Origin: an uncultured Eubacterium sp.
GTDB lineage: Bacteria > Bacillota > Clostridia > Oscillospirales > Acutalibacteraceae
Reading direction: 5' to 3'
Assembly: GCA_910577215.1 (NCBI GenBank)
Contig: CAJTMQ010000020.1
Coordinates: 1 to 26,897 of the forward strand
Length of the DNA: 26,897 bases
Positions 1 to 7,836 of the stretch are shown here, in pieces (the stretch's first letter is position 1; each line of letters opens with the position of its first letter). The position numbers were made by a program, and so were the translations under genes. The notes under the pieces are model-generated. The model was not told the origin of the DNA, ran no database searches, and saw only the letters and a list, made by a program, of their open reading frames with translations.

Positions 1-52
1 CTGTGACCCTCTGCTTGTAAGGCAGATGCTCTCCCAGCTGAGCTATGCTCCC
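1..52 (-). tRNA. tRNA-Val (anticodon UAC), 3' part cut by window edge
   Basis: Read on the minus strand, the sequence begins GGGAGCA (acceptor 5' strand, 52 to 46), continues with a D-arm (AGCTCAGCTGGGAGAGC) and then an anticodon stem TCTGC / GCAGA enclosing the 7-nt loop CTTACAA. The anticodon at positions 34-36 of the tRNA is therefore TAC, which reads valine GTA/GTG codons. The variable loop, T-arm and 3' acceptor end lie outside the window. A promoter stands just upstream at 65-92. Confidence 0.93.
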
Positions 53-64
53 TCAGTGAGATTT

Positions 65-92
65 ATTTTACCATAAAATCTGGAAAAGTCAA
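65..92 (-). promoter_or_regulatory. Promoter of tRNA-Val
   Basis: On the minus strand, TTGACT (87-92) is followed by a 16-bp spacer and TAAAAT (65-70), which places the start a few bases before the mature tRNA 5' end at 52. This is a good sigma-A match and fits a stable RNA gene. Confidence 0.7.
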
Positions 93-197
93 GTGTTTAC
101 AATAATTTTATTGCATTATTTTATGCGGTTTAAATACATATTTATTGTTATATGTAAAAATAATACAAAAATATTTTGCTTTTAATTCAATTGTATG

Positions 198-226
198 TTG
201 AAAAAATACATATTTTGTTATAGAAT
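198..226 (+). promoter_or_regulatory. Promoter of the beta-lactamase-like gene
   Basis: TTGAAA (198-203), a 17-bp spacer and TAGAAT (221-226) give a good sigma-A-type promoter. It predicts a start near 233, about 27 nt before the ATG at 260. The region around it is very AT-rich, so chance matches are possible. Confidence 0.55.
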
Positions 227-259
227 TATATGTATATTGAATTATTAGGGAGAATTACT

Positions 260-1849
260 ATGAACAAATTACCGAATACAGATTTACAGCATGTTACCCC
301 TGAATCAGTCGGAATAAGCAGTAAAAACATTAAGCTGTTTATTGATGAAATCAATGAAAAGAAGCTTGGACTTCAGAGCTTCACTTTTGTAAGGCACAAT
401 AAGATTTATGCCCAGTGCTTCTGGAAACCGTATGCACCTGAGCATCCGCACGTTATGTATTCAATGAGTAAATCCGTAACGTCAACGGCTGTTGGCTTTG
501 CTGTCAGCGAAGGTCTGATTTCTCTTGATGATAAGGTTGCAGATTTTTTCCCTGAATATAAATCAGCAAGTAAGCCGAAAAATCAGAAGCTTACAATAAG
601 AATGCTGCTCACAATGCGCTCAGACAAAAGGATTACAGTGCTTGATGAAAAGGGCGGAACAGATTGGATAAAAAGCTTTTTTGATGCAGGCTTTATTGCC
701 GAACCTGATACAAAGTTCAATTATATTTCAGAAAATACCTTTATGCTTTCTGCAATTATTTCCAAGGTTACGGGAATGAGTATGATTGATTATCTGAATG
801 AAAGAATGTTTAAGCCGCTTGGCATTGAAAAGCCCTTCTGGGAAAAAGACGGTGCAGGCAATAATGTTGGCGGCTGGGGTCTTTATATGAAATCAGAGGA
901 TCTGGCTAAGTTTTTCCTGCCATATATGCATGAGGGTAAATGGATAGACGGTACACAGCTTGTTCCGTCTGAATGGGTAAAGGAAGCAACGGCTAAGCAA
1001 ACAGATTCCGTTAAGGCAGGCTTTGCTGATAATATGTGCGGCTACGGTTATCAGTTCTGGCGAAATCCGGCAAAAAACAGTTATCGTGCAGATGGCTTAT
1101 TCGGTCAGCGCTGCTTTATGCTTCCTGAATATGATGCACTCTTCATACTGAATTCAGGTGAATCTGAGGATTATAAAATTATGAAGGTTTTCTGGAAGTA
1201 TTTTCCCAGATGTTTTGAAGATAAAGCACTTCAGGAAAACGAAGCCGATTATAATGAACTTCTTGATACAATTTCAAAGTGTCAGGTTGAAGATCTTCCT
1301 GCCGCTCCTCGCAATACAGAAATGGAAAAGAAAATCAGCGGAAAAACCATTAAATGTAAAACAAATGTAAATACATCTGTTGTTACAATTTCAGTTGTGC
1401 AGATGCTTTATAACAAGCCTGCAAAAATCAATGAAATGAAATTTGATTTTACGGATGAATGCCTTAGGTTTACATGGAAGGAAAGGGATGAGGTAAATAC
1501 CATAGATGCAGGAATGGACGGCGAATACAGAATGAGTGAAATGCACCTTAAGGATTTGCATTATCATGCTTATTCAAAGGCCGCATGGCAGGCAGACGGA
1601 ACTCTGAAGCTATGGATAAGACCCGTTGAAACTGCTCACGTAAGAAAGTTTACCTTTAAGTTCAAAAATAACGGTACAGTAAAGGTTAAAAATGAGATGT
1701 CACCGACCTTCCAGGAACTTGCAATCTATAACTTTACATTTACAGGTAAGCCTATTAAACGCAGAAGCACGGAGAATTTTGTTAAGAGTGTTGTTAAAAA
1801 TGTAGGTCTTCTTTACATAGAGCCTGATTTTACAGGAAAATTTGAATAA
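260..1849 (+). CDS. Serine hydrolase, beta-lactamase (class C/CubicO) family
   Basis: This 529-residue protein has the penicillin-binding/class C beta-lactamase fold. The nucleophile motif SxxK is SMSK at residues 68-71 inside YSMSKSVTS. The second catalytic motif is Y155-I-S (YxS in place of YxN), 87 residues later, the spacing seen in AmpC. A third-motif region of the type GLFGQRCF lies near residue 285. The last ~180 residues form an extra C-terminal domain I do not recognise. No signal peptide is visible, so it is probably cytoplasmic, which fits an esterase or D-amino-peptidase-like role better than antibiotic resistance. The ATG at 260 is chosen because AGGGAGA sits at 247-253; an upstream in-frame ATG at 230 lacks a ribosome site and lies near the predicted transcription start. 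It is a single-gene unit ending in a strong terminator. The substrate is unknown. Confidence 0.85.
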   Translation: MNKLPNTDLQHVTPESVGISSKNIKLFIDEINEKKLGLQSFTFVRHNKIYAQCFWKPYAPEHPHVMYSMSKSVTSTAVGFAVSEGLISLDDKVADFFPEYKSASKPKNQKLTIRMLLTMRSDKRITVLDEKGGTDWIKSFFDAGFIAEPDTKFNYISENTFMLSAIISKVTGMSMIDYLNERMFKPLGIEKPFWEKDGAGNNVGGWGLYMKSEDLAKFFLPYMHEGKWIDGTQLVPSEWVKEATAKQTDSVKAGFADNMCGYGYQFWRNPAKNSYRADGLFGQRCFMLPEYDALFILNSGESEDYKIMKVFWKYFPRCFEDKALQENEADYNELLDTISKCQVEDLPAAPRNTEMEKKISGKTIKCKTNVNTSVVTISVVQMLYNKPAKINEMKFDFTDECLRFTWKERDEVNTIDAGMDGEYRMSEMHLKDLHYHAYSKAAWQADGTLKLWIRPVETAHVRKFTFKFKNNGTVKVKNEMSPTFQELAIYNFTFTGKPIKRRSTENFVKSVVKNVGLLYIEPDFTGKFE

Positions 1850-1855
1850 AAACAT

Positions 1856-1884
1856 AAAAGCACCGAAAATAATTCGGTGCTTTT
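1856..1884. terminator. Bidirectional intrinsic terminator
   Basis: A 12-bp perfect stem (1856-1867 with 1873-1884, core GCACCGAA/TTCGGTGC) has a 5-nt loop. It has T-runs on the right and, on the opposite strand, on the left. It separates the convergent beta-lactamase-like gene and the leftward luxS group. Confidence 0.9.
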
Positions 1885-1890
1885 TCAGTA

Positions 1891-2364
1891 TCATTTTTTA
1901 TTTTTTAAATTTGAAATGAATTCCAAAAGCTCAGGAGAGCAGTTGTTTTTAACGATGATGTGTGCTTGATTCGGTGATTTCATTATGTAGAAATTGGTTT
2001 TTGATTCAATAATTGAAAAAATATCTTCATAATCAAATTTAGTAAACGAACTGTTTGTTTTAGCTTCAAAATAATTTTCGTAAAACGAATATGTGTATAA
2101 ACCATTCTTCTGCAAATGTCTATCTGCATAAAATACTTTTTTTAGATTCCAGTTTATCAATATAGGGAGTACAACAGCCAGTATGATTATATATAATAAC
2201 ATGAGTATCAGAAAAATACTGCTTTTTGATAAAATAAAAAGTAAAGTAATTACAGCAATGAACAATATAAAGATAAGTAAAAGCTTGTTCAATAAAATCT
2301 TTTTATTGTACTTTTTGTATTCATCAAACGTATAGGCTGTTTGTGTGGTGTAAAGCGGTTCCAT
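1891..2364 (-). CDS. YcxB-like membrane protein
   Basis: The product is 157 residues long. Two closely spaced hydrophobic helices occupy about residues 28-47 and 50-70, followed by a soluble C-terminal domain of about 80 residues with the pattern of the YcxB-like family (F/Y-rich strand, then a D/E-x-I/V-x-x-I segment, then the YIMKSPNQ region). A strong ribosome site (AAGGAGGT) sits 4 nt before the ATG at 2364. It begins only 11 nt after luxS ends, so it is probably the last gene of the rlu-luxS transcript. The family has no established function; it looks like a membrane-anchored PH-like domain protein. Nothing in the sequence ties it mechanistically to LuxS apart from co-transcription. Confidence 0.75.
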   Translation of the reverse strand: MEPLYTTQTAYTFDEYKKYNKKILLNKLLLIFILFIAVITLLFILSKSSIFLILMLLYIIILAVVLPILINWNLKKVFYADRHLQKNGLYTYSFYENYFEAKTNSSFTKFDYEDIFSIIESKTNFYIMKSPNQAHIIVKNNCSPELLEFISNLKNKK

Positions 2365-2375
2365 AAGTACCTCCT

Positions 2376-2837
2376 TTATTCTGTGGGATATTTTAAATCC
2401 TCTTTAGTCCAATCTTTAATAATTTCAAGAAATGCGCTTGCCTCTTCCTTTGCCTGCGGCAGATTATGATCTGCACAGTTTCCGCATTCCTTCATGGTAG
2501 CACCGGGAATCTGACCCCAGAAATCAGCTATAAACTTGAATGCATCTTTAATCAGATTAAGTGAATAGCTGTCTGTTAAAGAACGGGTAAGAAAATAAAA
2601 ACCTGTGCGGCAGCCCATGGGTCCAAAGTAAATAATGTTATCGCCAAATTCGGTATTGCGTACATATGTTGCAAAAATATGCTCAATTGTGTGCATTGCG
2701 GCATTTGTCATAACAGTTTCTCTGTTCGGTTCCCGCATACGGATATCATATGTTGTAATATCATCATCAATTCTGCTGATGTAAATACCTTTTGTTAAAA
2801 TGTTGTGGTCAATCTGAAAGCTTGGTATAGTTTTCAT
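2376..2837 (-). CDS. luxS: S-ribosylhomocysteine lyase (autoinducer-2 synthase)
   Basis: LuxS cleaves S-ribosylhomocysteine to homocysteine and DPD, the precursor of AI-2, within the activated methyl cycle. The 153-residue length is typical. The metal-binding motif HTIEH gives H49 and H53, with E52 as the general base. C76 in MGCRTGFY corresponds to the catalytic cysteine, and C121 in CGNCADHNL to the third metal ligand, so every key residue is present. The ATG at 2837 has CAGGAG about 10 nt upstream. A promoter lies at 2885-2913, between this gene and the pseudouridine synthase gene. No pfs or metK is nearby, and no SAM-type riboswitch is seen in the short leader. Confidence 0.97.
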   Translation of the reverse strand: MKTIPSFQIDHNILTKGIYISRIDDDITTYDIRMREPNRETVMTNAAMHTIEHIFATYVRNTEFGDNIIYFGPMGCRTGFYFLTRSLTDSYSLNLIKDAFKFIADFWGQIPGATMKECGNCADHNLPQAKEEASAFLEIIKDWTKEDLKYPTE

Positions 2838-2884
2838 TTTATTTCAACTCCTGAATAGATTAATTTATTAAAACTGATATATCT

Positions 2885-2913
2885 ATATTAACATACTTTT
2901 TTGTTTTTTCCAA
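2885..2913 (-). promoter_or_regulatory. Promoter of luxS
   Basis: On the minus strand, TTGGAA (2908-2913), a 17-bp spacer and TAATAT (2885-2890) precede luxS, with a predicted leader of about 40 nt. The -10 match is moderate. Confidence 0.5.
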
Positions 2914-2926
2914 GGTGTGTTTATAT

Positions 2927-3775
2927 TTATTCAAGTATATTTTCAATATCTTGTGCAAATGGGCAGGTTATATGCATAGCCTTTTCTGTGACTGGGTGAA
3001 TAAAATAAATATCCTTGCAGTGAAGTGCCTGCCGGGTTATTTGTTTATCATCACCGCCGTAAAGTGTATCTCCTATAAGCGGAAAACCCATTTCTGAAAA
3101 GTGAACTCTGATTTGATGTGTTCTTCCGGTTTCAAGATTGATTTTTAAAAGCGTAAGATTATTGAAGTTTTTTACAACCTCATAGTGGGTAATTGCCTGT
3201 TCACCGTCGAAAGCAACACAGCGTTTTATGATGCTGCTGTCTAAGCGTTTAATGGGTGCGTTTATTGTTCCGCTTTTAGTTAAAACACCTTTAACAACGG
3301 CATAGTAATCTTTTTTTATTTTTCCTGCAAGCTTTGCTGCGGCAAGCTCATTTTTTGCAATCAGCACGGCACCGCTTGTATCTCTGTCCAGCCTGTAAAC
3401 AGCGCGGAATGCCGTATCCTCTTTGATGTGGGCGGCAACTGCATTTGAAAGTGTATCACCTCTGTGATTTCTGCTTTCGTGTACCGGCATAAACGGAGGT
3501 TTGTTTACAACAATAATATCTTCATCCTCATACAGAACATCTATAGGAATATCAAGCGGTTCCGGCATATGACCTTTGCTTTCTATTGAAATCTGCAGCA
3601 GATCTCCCGTTTTGAGTATATCTATTGCTCTTGCAAATTCTCCGTTGCGTGTTATTCCGTTTTCCGTTTGCTTCAGCCTTGTGAGCAGGGAAGATGAAAC
3701 ACCGAAGCTTTTTAAAAAATCTTTTATCCGCGAGCTGTTATCAGCGGCGGAAATTTCAAAAATTATCTTTCTCAT
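2927..3775 (-). CDS. RluA/RluD-family RNA pseudouridine synthase
   Basis: This 282-residue protein isomerises uridine to pseudouridine in rRNA or tRNA. An N-terminal S4-like RNA-binding region covers about residues 1-75. The catalytic domain starts with LYEDEDIIVVNKP (81-93) and carries the family motif YRLDRDTSG, whose D130 is the catalytic aspartate. The residue before RLD is Y127 instead of the classic H, a position that varies in clostridial members. RTHQIRVH, the late RluA motif, is also present. The ATG at 3775 has no Shine-Dalgarno sequence, and a -10 element ends only 9 nt upstream, so the mRNA may be leaderless. It shares a 203-bp divergent intergenic region with hydG. The target uridine cannot be told from sequence. 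Confidence 0.9.
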   Translation of the reverse strand: MRKIIFEISAADNSSRIKDFLKSFGVSSSLLTRLKQTENGITRNGEFARAIDILKTGDLLQISIESKGHMPEPLDIPIDVLYEDEDIIVVNKPPFMPVHESRNHRGDTLSNAVAAHIKEDTAFRAVYRLDRDTSGAVLIAKNELAAAKLAGKIKKDYYAVVKGVLTKSGTINAPIKRLDSSIIKRCVAFDGEQAITHYEVVKNFNNLTLLKINLETGRTHQIRVHFSEMGFPLIGDTLYGGDDKQITRQALHCKDIYFIHPVTEKAMHITCPFAQDIENILE

Positions 3776-3784
3776 ACAGAATTT

Positions 3785-3813
3785 AGTATATAATTTATTT
3801 TAACTTAATGCAA
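3785..3813 (-). promoter_or_regulatory. Promoter of the pseudouridine synthase gene
   Basis: On the minus strand, TTGCAT (3808-3813), a 17-bp spacer and TATACT (3785-3790) end 9 nt before the ATG at 3775. If used, transcription would start 2-4 nt before, or at, the start codon. The -35 match is weak (3 of 6) and the -10 match is 5 of 6. Confidence 0.45.
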
Positions 3814-3820
3814 ATATATA

Positions 3821-3849
3821 TTGAAAAAACATATATAAAATGATAAAAT
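3821..3849 (+). promoter_or_regulatory. Promoter of hydG
   Basis: TTGAAA (3821-3826), a 17-bp spacer and TAAAAT (3844-3849) predict a start near 3856. That gives a leader of about 123 nt before the hydG ATG, which contains the folded element at 3874-3965. Confidence 0.6.
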
Positions 3850-3873
3850 ATTTTAAAATCAATCTGACGGAAA

Positions 3874-3965
3874 GCACCTGAATTGGTTCTGAACGAAAGT
3901 GCGTAAACTATAATATTTTATGTATAAGTATAGCTGCGCCTGTTCAGGTGCGGTTTTTATTTTTT
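3874..3965 (+). promoter_or_regulatory. Candidate attenuator/riboswitch leader of hydG
   Basis: GCACCTGAA (3874-3882) is perfectly complementary to TTCAGGTGC (3943-3951), 60 nt away. Inside this pairing, GCG (3901-3903) can pair with CGC (3937-3939) and CTATA (3908-3912) with TATAG (3929-3933), leaving a purine-rich single-stranded stretch at 3883-3900. A competing hairpin, CTGCGCC (3934-3940) with GGTGCGG (3947-3953) and a 6-nt loop, is followed by T5-A-T6 (3954-3965), the form of an intrinsic terminator. It ends just before the ribosome site AAGGAG (3966-3971). The two states exclude each other. I do not recognise a described riboswitch class here; the ligand and the direction of control are unknown. 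Confidence 0.55.
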
Positions 3966-3978
3966 AAGGAGTATCAAT

Positions 3979-5400
3979 ATGGCACAGTATAATCCTAAAT
4001 CATTAAAAGCAGAGGAATTTATTAATCATAATGAAATTCTTGAAACTCTTGCCTATGCAGATGAGCATAAGAATGATACAGAGCTTATAGATAAAATTAT
4101 TGAAAAGGCAAAGCTCAGAAAAGGGCTTTCACACAGGGAAGCAAGCGTATTGCTTGCTTGTGAGGATAAAGAGAAAACAGAGGAAATCTATAATCTTGCA
4201 GAGCAGATTAAAAAGGATTTTTATGGTAACCGAATTGTTATGTTTGCCCCGCTTTATCTCTCAAACTATTGTGTAAACGGCTGTCTTTATTGCCCCTATC
4301 ATGCTAAGAATAAGCATATTCCGCGTAAAAAATTAACGCAGGAGGAGGTTGCTAAGGAGGTTATTGCTCTTCAGGATATGGGTCATAAGCGTCTTGCAAT
4401 TGAAGCCGGAGAGGATCCTGTTAACAACCCTATAGAGTACATTCTTGATTGTATAAATACAATCTATTCCATAAAGCATAAAAACGGAGCAATTCGCCGT
4501 GTTAATGTTAATATTGCCGCAACAACCGTTGAAAATTACAGAAAGCTCAAAGAGGCAGGCATAGGCACATATATCCTGTTTCAGGAAACATATCATAAGG
4601 AAAATTATGAAATTCTGCACCCTACAGGGCCTAAACACAATTATGCATATCATACCGAAGCTATGGACAGAGCAATGGAGGGCGGTATTGATGACGTAGG
4701 AATAGGCGTCCTCTTCGGTCTTGATAAATACCGCTATGAATTTGCAGGGCTTTTGATGCATGCAGAGCATCTGGAGGCTGTACACGGTGTCGGTCCACAT
4801 ACAATCAGTGTGCCGAGGGTAAAAAAGGCAGACGATATAGACCCAACTGAATTTGACAATTCGCTGAGTGATGAAATGTTCTGCAAAATTGCTGCATGCA
4901 TACGTATTGCAGTGCCGTACACAGGTATGATTGTTTCAACAAGAGAAACAGCGGAGATACGTGAAAAAATCATCCGCCTCGGTGTAAGCCAGATAAGCGG
5001 CGGCTCCAGAACCTCTGTAGGCGGCTATTGCGAAGAAGAACGTCCGCACGATACGGAGCAGTTTGATGTTTCGGATAACAGAACACTTGATGAGGTTGTT
5101 AACTGGCTTATGAGTGCCGGATATATTCCGTCCTTCTGCACAGCGTGCTACAGAGAGGGCAGAACGGGGGACAGATTTATGAGTCTTTGCAAATCAGGGC
5201 AGATTCAGAACTGCTGCCACCCGAATGCACTAATGACGCTGAAAGAATTTCTTATGGATTATGCATCAGAGGATACACGCAGAAAAGGCGAGCTGATGAT
5301 TGAAAAAGAAATTGATAACATCGGTAAGGACAAGGTTAAGGATATTGTGCGTGAACGCCTTGTTAAAATTGAAAACGGAGACAGGGATTTCAGATTTTAA
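3979..5400 (+). CDS. hydG: [FeFe]-hydrogenase H-cluster maturase HydG (radical SAM tyrosine lyase)
   Basis: HydG splits tyrosine to p-cresol, CO and cyanide and builds the Fe-CO-CN synthon of the hydrogenase H-cluster. The 473-residue length is typical. The radical SAM cluster motif CX3CX2C is C98-VNG-C102-LY-C105, followed by PYH. The C-terminal cluster motif CX2CX22C is C387, C390 and C413, which separates HydG from its relative ThiH. The ATG at 3979 has AAGGAG 7 nt upstream. The partner maturases HydE and HydF and the hydrogenase itself are not in the window, so hydG is a stand-alone transcription unit with its own structured leader and a terminator at 5416-5443. Its presence implies anaerobic hydrogen metabolism. 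Confidence 0.95.
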   Translation: MAQYNPKSLKAEEFINHNEILETLAYADEHKNDTELIDKIIEKAKLRKGLSHREASVLLACEDKEKTEEIYNLAEQIKKDFYGNRIVMFAPLYLSNYCVNGCLYCPYHAKNKHIPRKKLTQEEVAKEVIALQDMGHKRLAIEAGEDPVNNPIEYILDCINTIYSIKHKNGAIRRVNVNIAATTVENYRKLKEAGIGTYILFQETYHKENYEILHPTGPKHNYAYHTEAMDRAMEGGIDDVGIGVLFGLDKYRYEFAGLLMHAEHLEAVHGVGPHTISVPRVKKADDIDPTEFDNSLSDEMFCKIAACIRIAVPYTGMIVSTRETAEIREKIIRLGVSQISGGSRTSVGGYCEEERPHDTEQFDVSDNRTLDEVVNWLMSAGYIPSFCTACYREGRTGDRFMSLCKSGQIQNCCHPNALMTLKEFLMDYASEDTRRKGELMIEKEIDNIGKDKVKDIVRERLVKIENGDRDFRF

Positions 5401-5415
5401 AAAATGAACAATAAA

Positions 5416-5443
5416 AAACGGCTTGGAATTTTCCAAGCCGTTT
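5416..5443. terminator. Bidirectional intrinsic terminator
   Basis: A 13-bp perfect stem (5416-5428 with 5431-5443, core CGGCTTGGAA/TTCCAAGCCG) lies between the convergent hydG and degV-type genes. A-rich and T-rich flanks allow use from both sides. Confidence 0.88.
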
Positions 5444-5453
5444 AATTTTATGT

Positions 5454-6314
5454 TTACTTTGAAAACGAAACGATGACGCCGCCCTTTGAGGCATAAAGCG
5501 AATTCAGTCCGCTTGCCTTTAAAACGATTACCTCGTTATAAGAACATTTTTCCTTTATAAGCTTTGCAAGTGTGTTTGCCTTTTCTTCACAGCAAACATG
5601 GCTTATGATGATTTTTTTATTGCTTAAATCACAGCCTGCTGTTTCGTTAGCAATAAAAGCAGCAATTTTATTTAATACTCTGTTTTCGGATAAATCCTTG
5701 CCTGCAACTGAAATGTTGCCGTAATCTGTTCTGCGGCATATGAGCTTAACACGCAGGGATTCAATAACCTTTGCTGCCAAATTAAACAATCTGCCGTTGC
5801 CTTTAAGTGCATCAAGGCTTTCAAGATAAAAGTAAAGTGAACAGTGCGCAACGCAGAAATCTTCAACAGTTTTAACAAGCTCATCAAAAGCAGTGCCGTT
5901 ATCTGCAAGCTCTTTGATTTTGTAAGCCATAATTGTTTCAAGACCTGATGTTGCAAGTGAATTGAAAACGTGAATTTTTTTAGTGCTTTCAGGGTGCTCA
6001 TCATTATAAAGGGCAACACCCTGCAGGGCACTGTTATAGCAGCCGCTTAATTTATCGGTAATTGTAAGAATATAAACCTCGTCTTCATCACCCTCGCATG
6101 CCTTTGCAAAAGCATCAGGTGACGGGCAGGCTGACTTTGCAAGCTCTTTGCTTGAGGTCATTCTTCTGATAAAATCATCCTGATTAAAGTTTTCATCATC
6201 CTGAATAACATAATCACCAATTTGTAAAGTTAATGGAATAACCGTAAGATTGTTCCATTCTTTCATTTCTGCCGTAAGATCACAGCAGGAATCTGCAATA
6301 ATTTTATATGACAT
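5454..6314 (-). CDS. DegV family fatty-acid-binding protein
   Basis: This 286-residue protein matches the DegV family, two-domain lipid-binding proteins that in Gram-positive bacteria can present fatty acids to a fatty acid kinase. The N-terminus MSYKIIADSCCDLT is the usual DegV opening. The segment SACPSPDAF (61-69) corresponds to the conserved T/S-x-x-PS fatty-acid-binding loop, and SLATSGLET near residue 120 matches the second conserved region. No membrane segment is present, so it is cytosolic. The ATG at 6314 has AAGGA upstream, and a good promoter lies at 6350-6379. It follows argH in the same direction with no clear terminator between, so some read-through from argGH is possible. The bound lipid is not predictable from sequence. 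Confidence 0.9.
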   Translation of the reverse strand: MSYKIIADSCCDLTAEMKEWNNLTVIPLTLQIGDYVIQDDENFNQDDFIRRMTSSKELAKSACPSPDAFAKACEGDEDEVYILTITDKLSGCYNSALQGVALYNDEHPESTKKIHVFNSLATSGLETIMAYKIKELADNGTAFDELVKTVEDFCVAHCSLYFYLESLDALKGNGRLFNLAAKVIESLRVKLICRRTDYGNISVAGKDLSENRVLNKIAAFIANETAGCDLSNKKIIISHVCCEEKANTLAKLIKEKCSYNEVIVLKASGLNSLYASKGGVIVSFSK

Positions 6315-6349
6315 AATTTTTTTCCTTAATAATTATTTTTTGTATGCTT

Positions 6350-6379
6350 ATTATAAACTAATCTATTGCAATAAGTCAA
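6350..6379 (-). promoter_or_regulatory. Promoter of the degV-type gene
   Basis: On the minus strand, TTGACT (6374-6379), an 18-bp spacer and a perfect TATAAT (6350-6355) lie about 35 nt before the start codon. Confidence 0.7.
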
Positions 6380-6422
6380 TAAACGGTAATAAATTGTTTA
6401 CATTTAGCCATGTTTGTAATAA

Positions 6423-7802
6423 TTAGTTAATGAAAATTACTTTTTTAGCTGCCTCAATCTGCTTTTCAACGCTCTGAGCACTCGGTCCTCCGATAACAAG
6501 TCTGTCTGCAACGCATTTTTCAAGGTTAATTGCTGTATAAACCTCTTCATCAAATAAATCACAGATGTTTTTATATTCCTCTATAGGCAGCGTTTCAAGC
6601 GTCAGGCCCTTATCTATGCACAGCGCAACAAGCTCGCCTGTTGCTTTATACGCATCACGAAACGGCAGCCCTTTTCCTACAAGATAATCGGCACAGTCCG
6701 TAGCGTTAATAAAGCCCCTTGCTGCGGCATTTCTCATATTTTCTTTAAGCACTGTCATTGTATCAATCATTGGAGTAAAGGCGGTAAGGCACATTTTAAC
6801 AGTATCAACAGCATCAAAAATTGCTTCCTTATCCTCCTGCATATCCTTATTATATGCAAGGGCAATTCCCTTCATAACAGTTAAAAGTGTTGTTAAATCA
6901 CCGAATACACGTCCGCTTTTTCCTCTTACCAGCTCTGCAATATCGGGGTTTTTCTTTTGCGGCATAATGGATGAGCCTGTGGAAAAAGCATCATCAAGCT
7001 CAACAAATTTGAATTCCCAGCTGCACCACATAATGATTTCTTCGGAAAATCTTGAAAGGTGCACCATTATAATTGAGAGTGCAGCAGCAAGCTCAATGCA
7101 GAAATCACGGTCTGAAACACCGTCAAGTGAATTAAGTGTTACACCGTCAAATCCGAGAAGCTCTGCTGTTTGCGCTCTGTTAAGCGGATAGGTTGTGCCT
7201 GCAAGTGCACCTGAGCCGAGCGGGCAGATGTTCATTCTGCTTTTTACATCGGAAAGTCTGCTTAAATCCCTGCAAAGCATTGCGGCATATGCCATAATGT
7301 GGTGGGCAAAGGTGATTGGCTGTGCACGCTGAAGGTGGGTATAGCCGGGCATAATAGTTTGTTTGTTTTCCTCAGCCTTTGTACAGATTACCTCAATAAG
7401 CTCTTTGATTTTTTCTTCAATTTCTTCAATTTCCTTTCTGAGCGTTAAACGGATATCAAGTGCAACCTGATCATTTCTTGAACGTGCAGTATGAAGTCTT
7501 TTACCTGTCTGACCGAGTCTTGCAGTAAGCTCACCCTCAACGAAGGTGTGGATGTCCTCAGCTTCCATATCAATAGTAAGACTACCGTTTTTAATATCAC
7601 TCAGAATATGATCAAGCTCAGCAATAATTTTATCACTTTCGTTTTTATCAATTATTCCTGTGGCACCAAGCATTGTTGCGTGTGCTATGCTGCCCTTGAT
7701 GTCCTCTTCAAACATACGGCAGTCAAAACTGATTGAAGAGTTGAAATCGTTTGTTTCCTTGGCAAGTTCCTTTTTGAATCTGCCTTTCCATAATTGTGCC
7801 AT
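6423..7802 (-). CDS. argH: Argininosuccinate lyase
   Basis: ArgH cleaves argininosuccinate to arginine and fumarate, the last step of arginine synthesis. The 459-residue length is standard for this cytosolic homotetramer. The fumarase/aspartase superfamily signature GSSIMPQKKNPD is at residues 276-287, TARSRNDQ at 105-112, and the histidine of GYTHLQRAQP (153-162) is at residue 156. The ATG at 7802 has GGAGAA about 8-10 nt upstream. It follows argG by 69 nt on the same strand. An intercistronic hairpin (7837-7863) may adjust its level relative to argG. Confidence 0.97.
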   Translation of the reverse strand: MAQLWKGRFKKELAKETNDFNSSISFDCRMFEEDIKGSIAHATMLGATGIIDKNESDKIIAELDHILSDIKNGSLTIDMEAEDIHTFVEGELTARLGQTGKRLHTARSRNDQVALDIRLTLRKEIEEIEEKIKELIEVICTKAEENKQTIMPGYTHLQRAQPITFAHHIMAYAAMLCRDLSRLSDVKSRMNICPLGSGALAGTTYPLNRAQTAELLGFDGVTLNSLDGVSDRDFCIELAAALSIIMVHLSRFSEEIIMWCSWEFKFVELDDAFSTGSSIMPQKKNPDIAELVRGKSGRVFGDLTTLLTVMKGIALAYNKDMQEDKEAIFDAVDTVKMCLTAFTPMIDTMTVLKENMRNAAARGFINATDCADYLVGKGLPFRDAYKATGELVALCIDKGLTLETLPIEEYKNICDLFDEEVYTAINLEKCVADRLVIGGPSAQSVEKQIEAAKKVIFIN

Positions 7803-7836
7803 AAAATAAGTTCTCCGTTTTTTTATATTGTAAAAC

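Noticed and set aside
2838..2884. SAM-related riboswitch before luxS
   Set aside because: The leader is about 40 nt, AT-rich and shows no conserved SAM or SAH aptamer features.
4333..4800. 155-codon open frame on the minus strand
   Set aside because: Antisense to hydG, Cys/Ile-rich translation without recognisable domains; a coding shadow.
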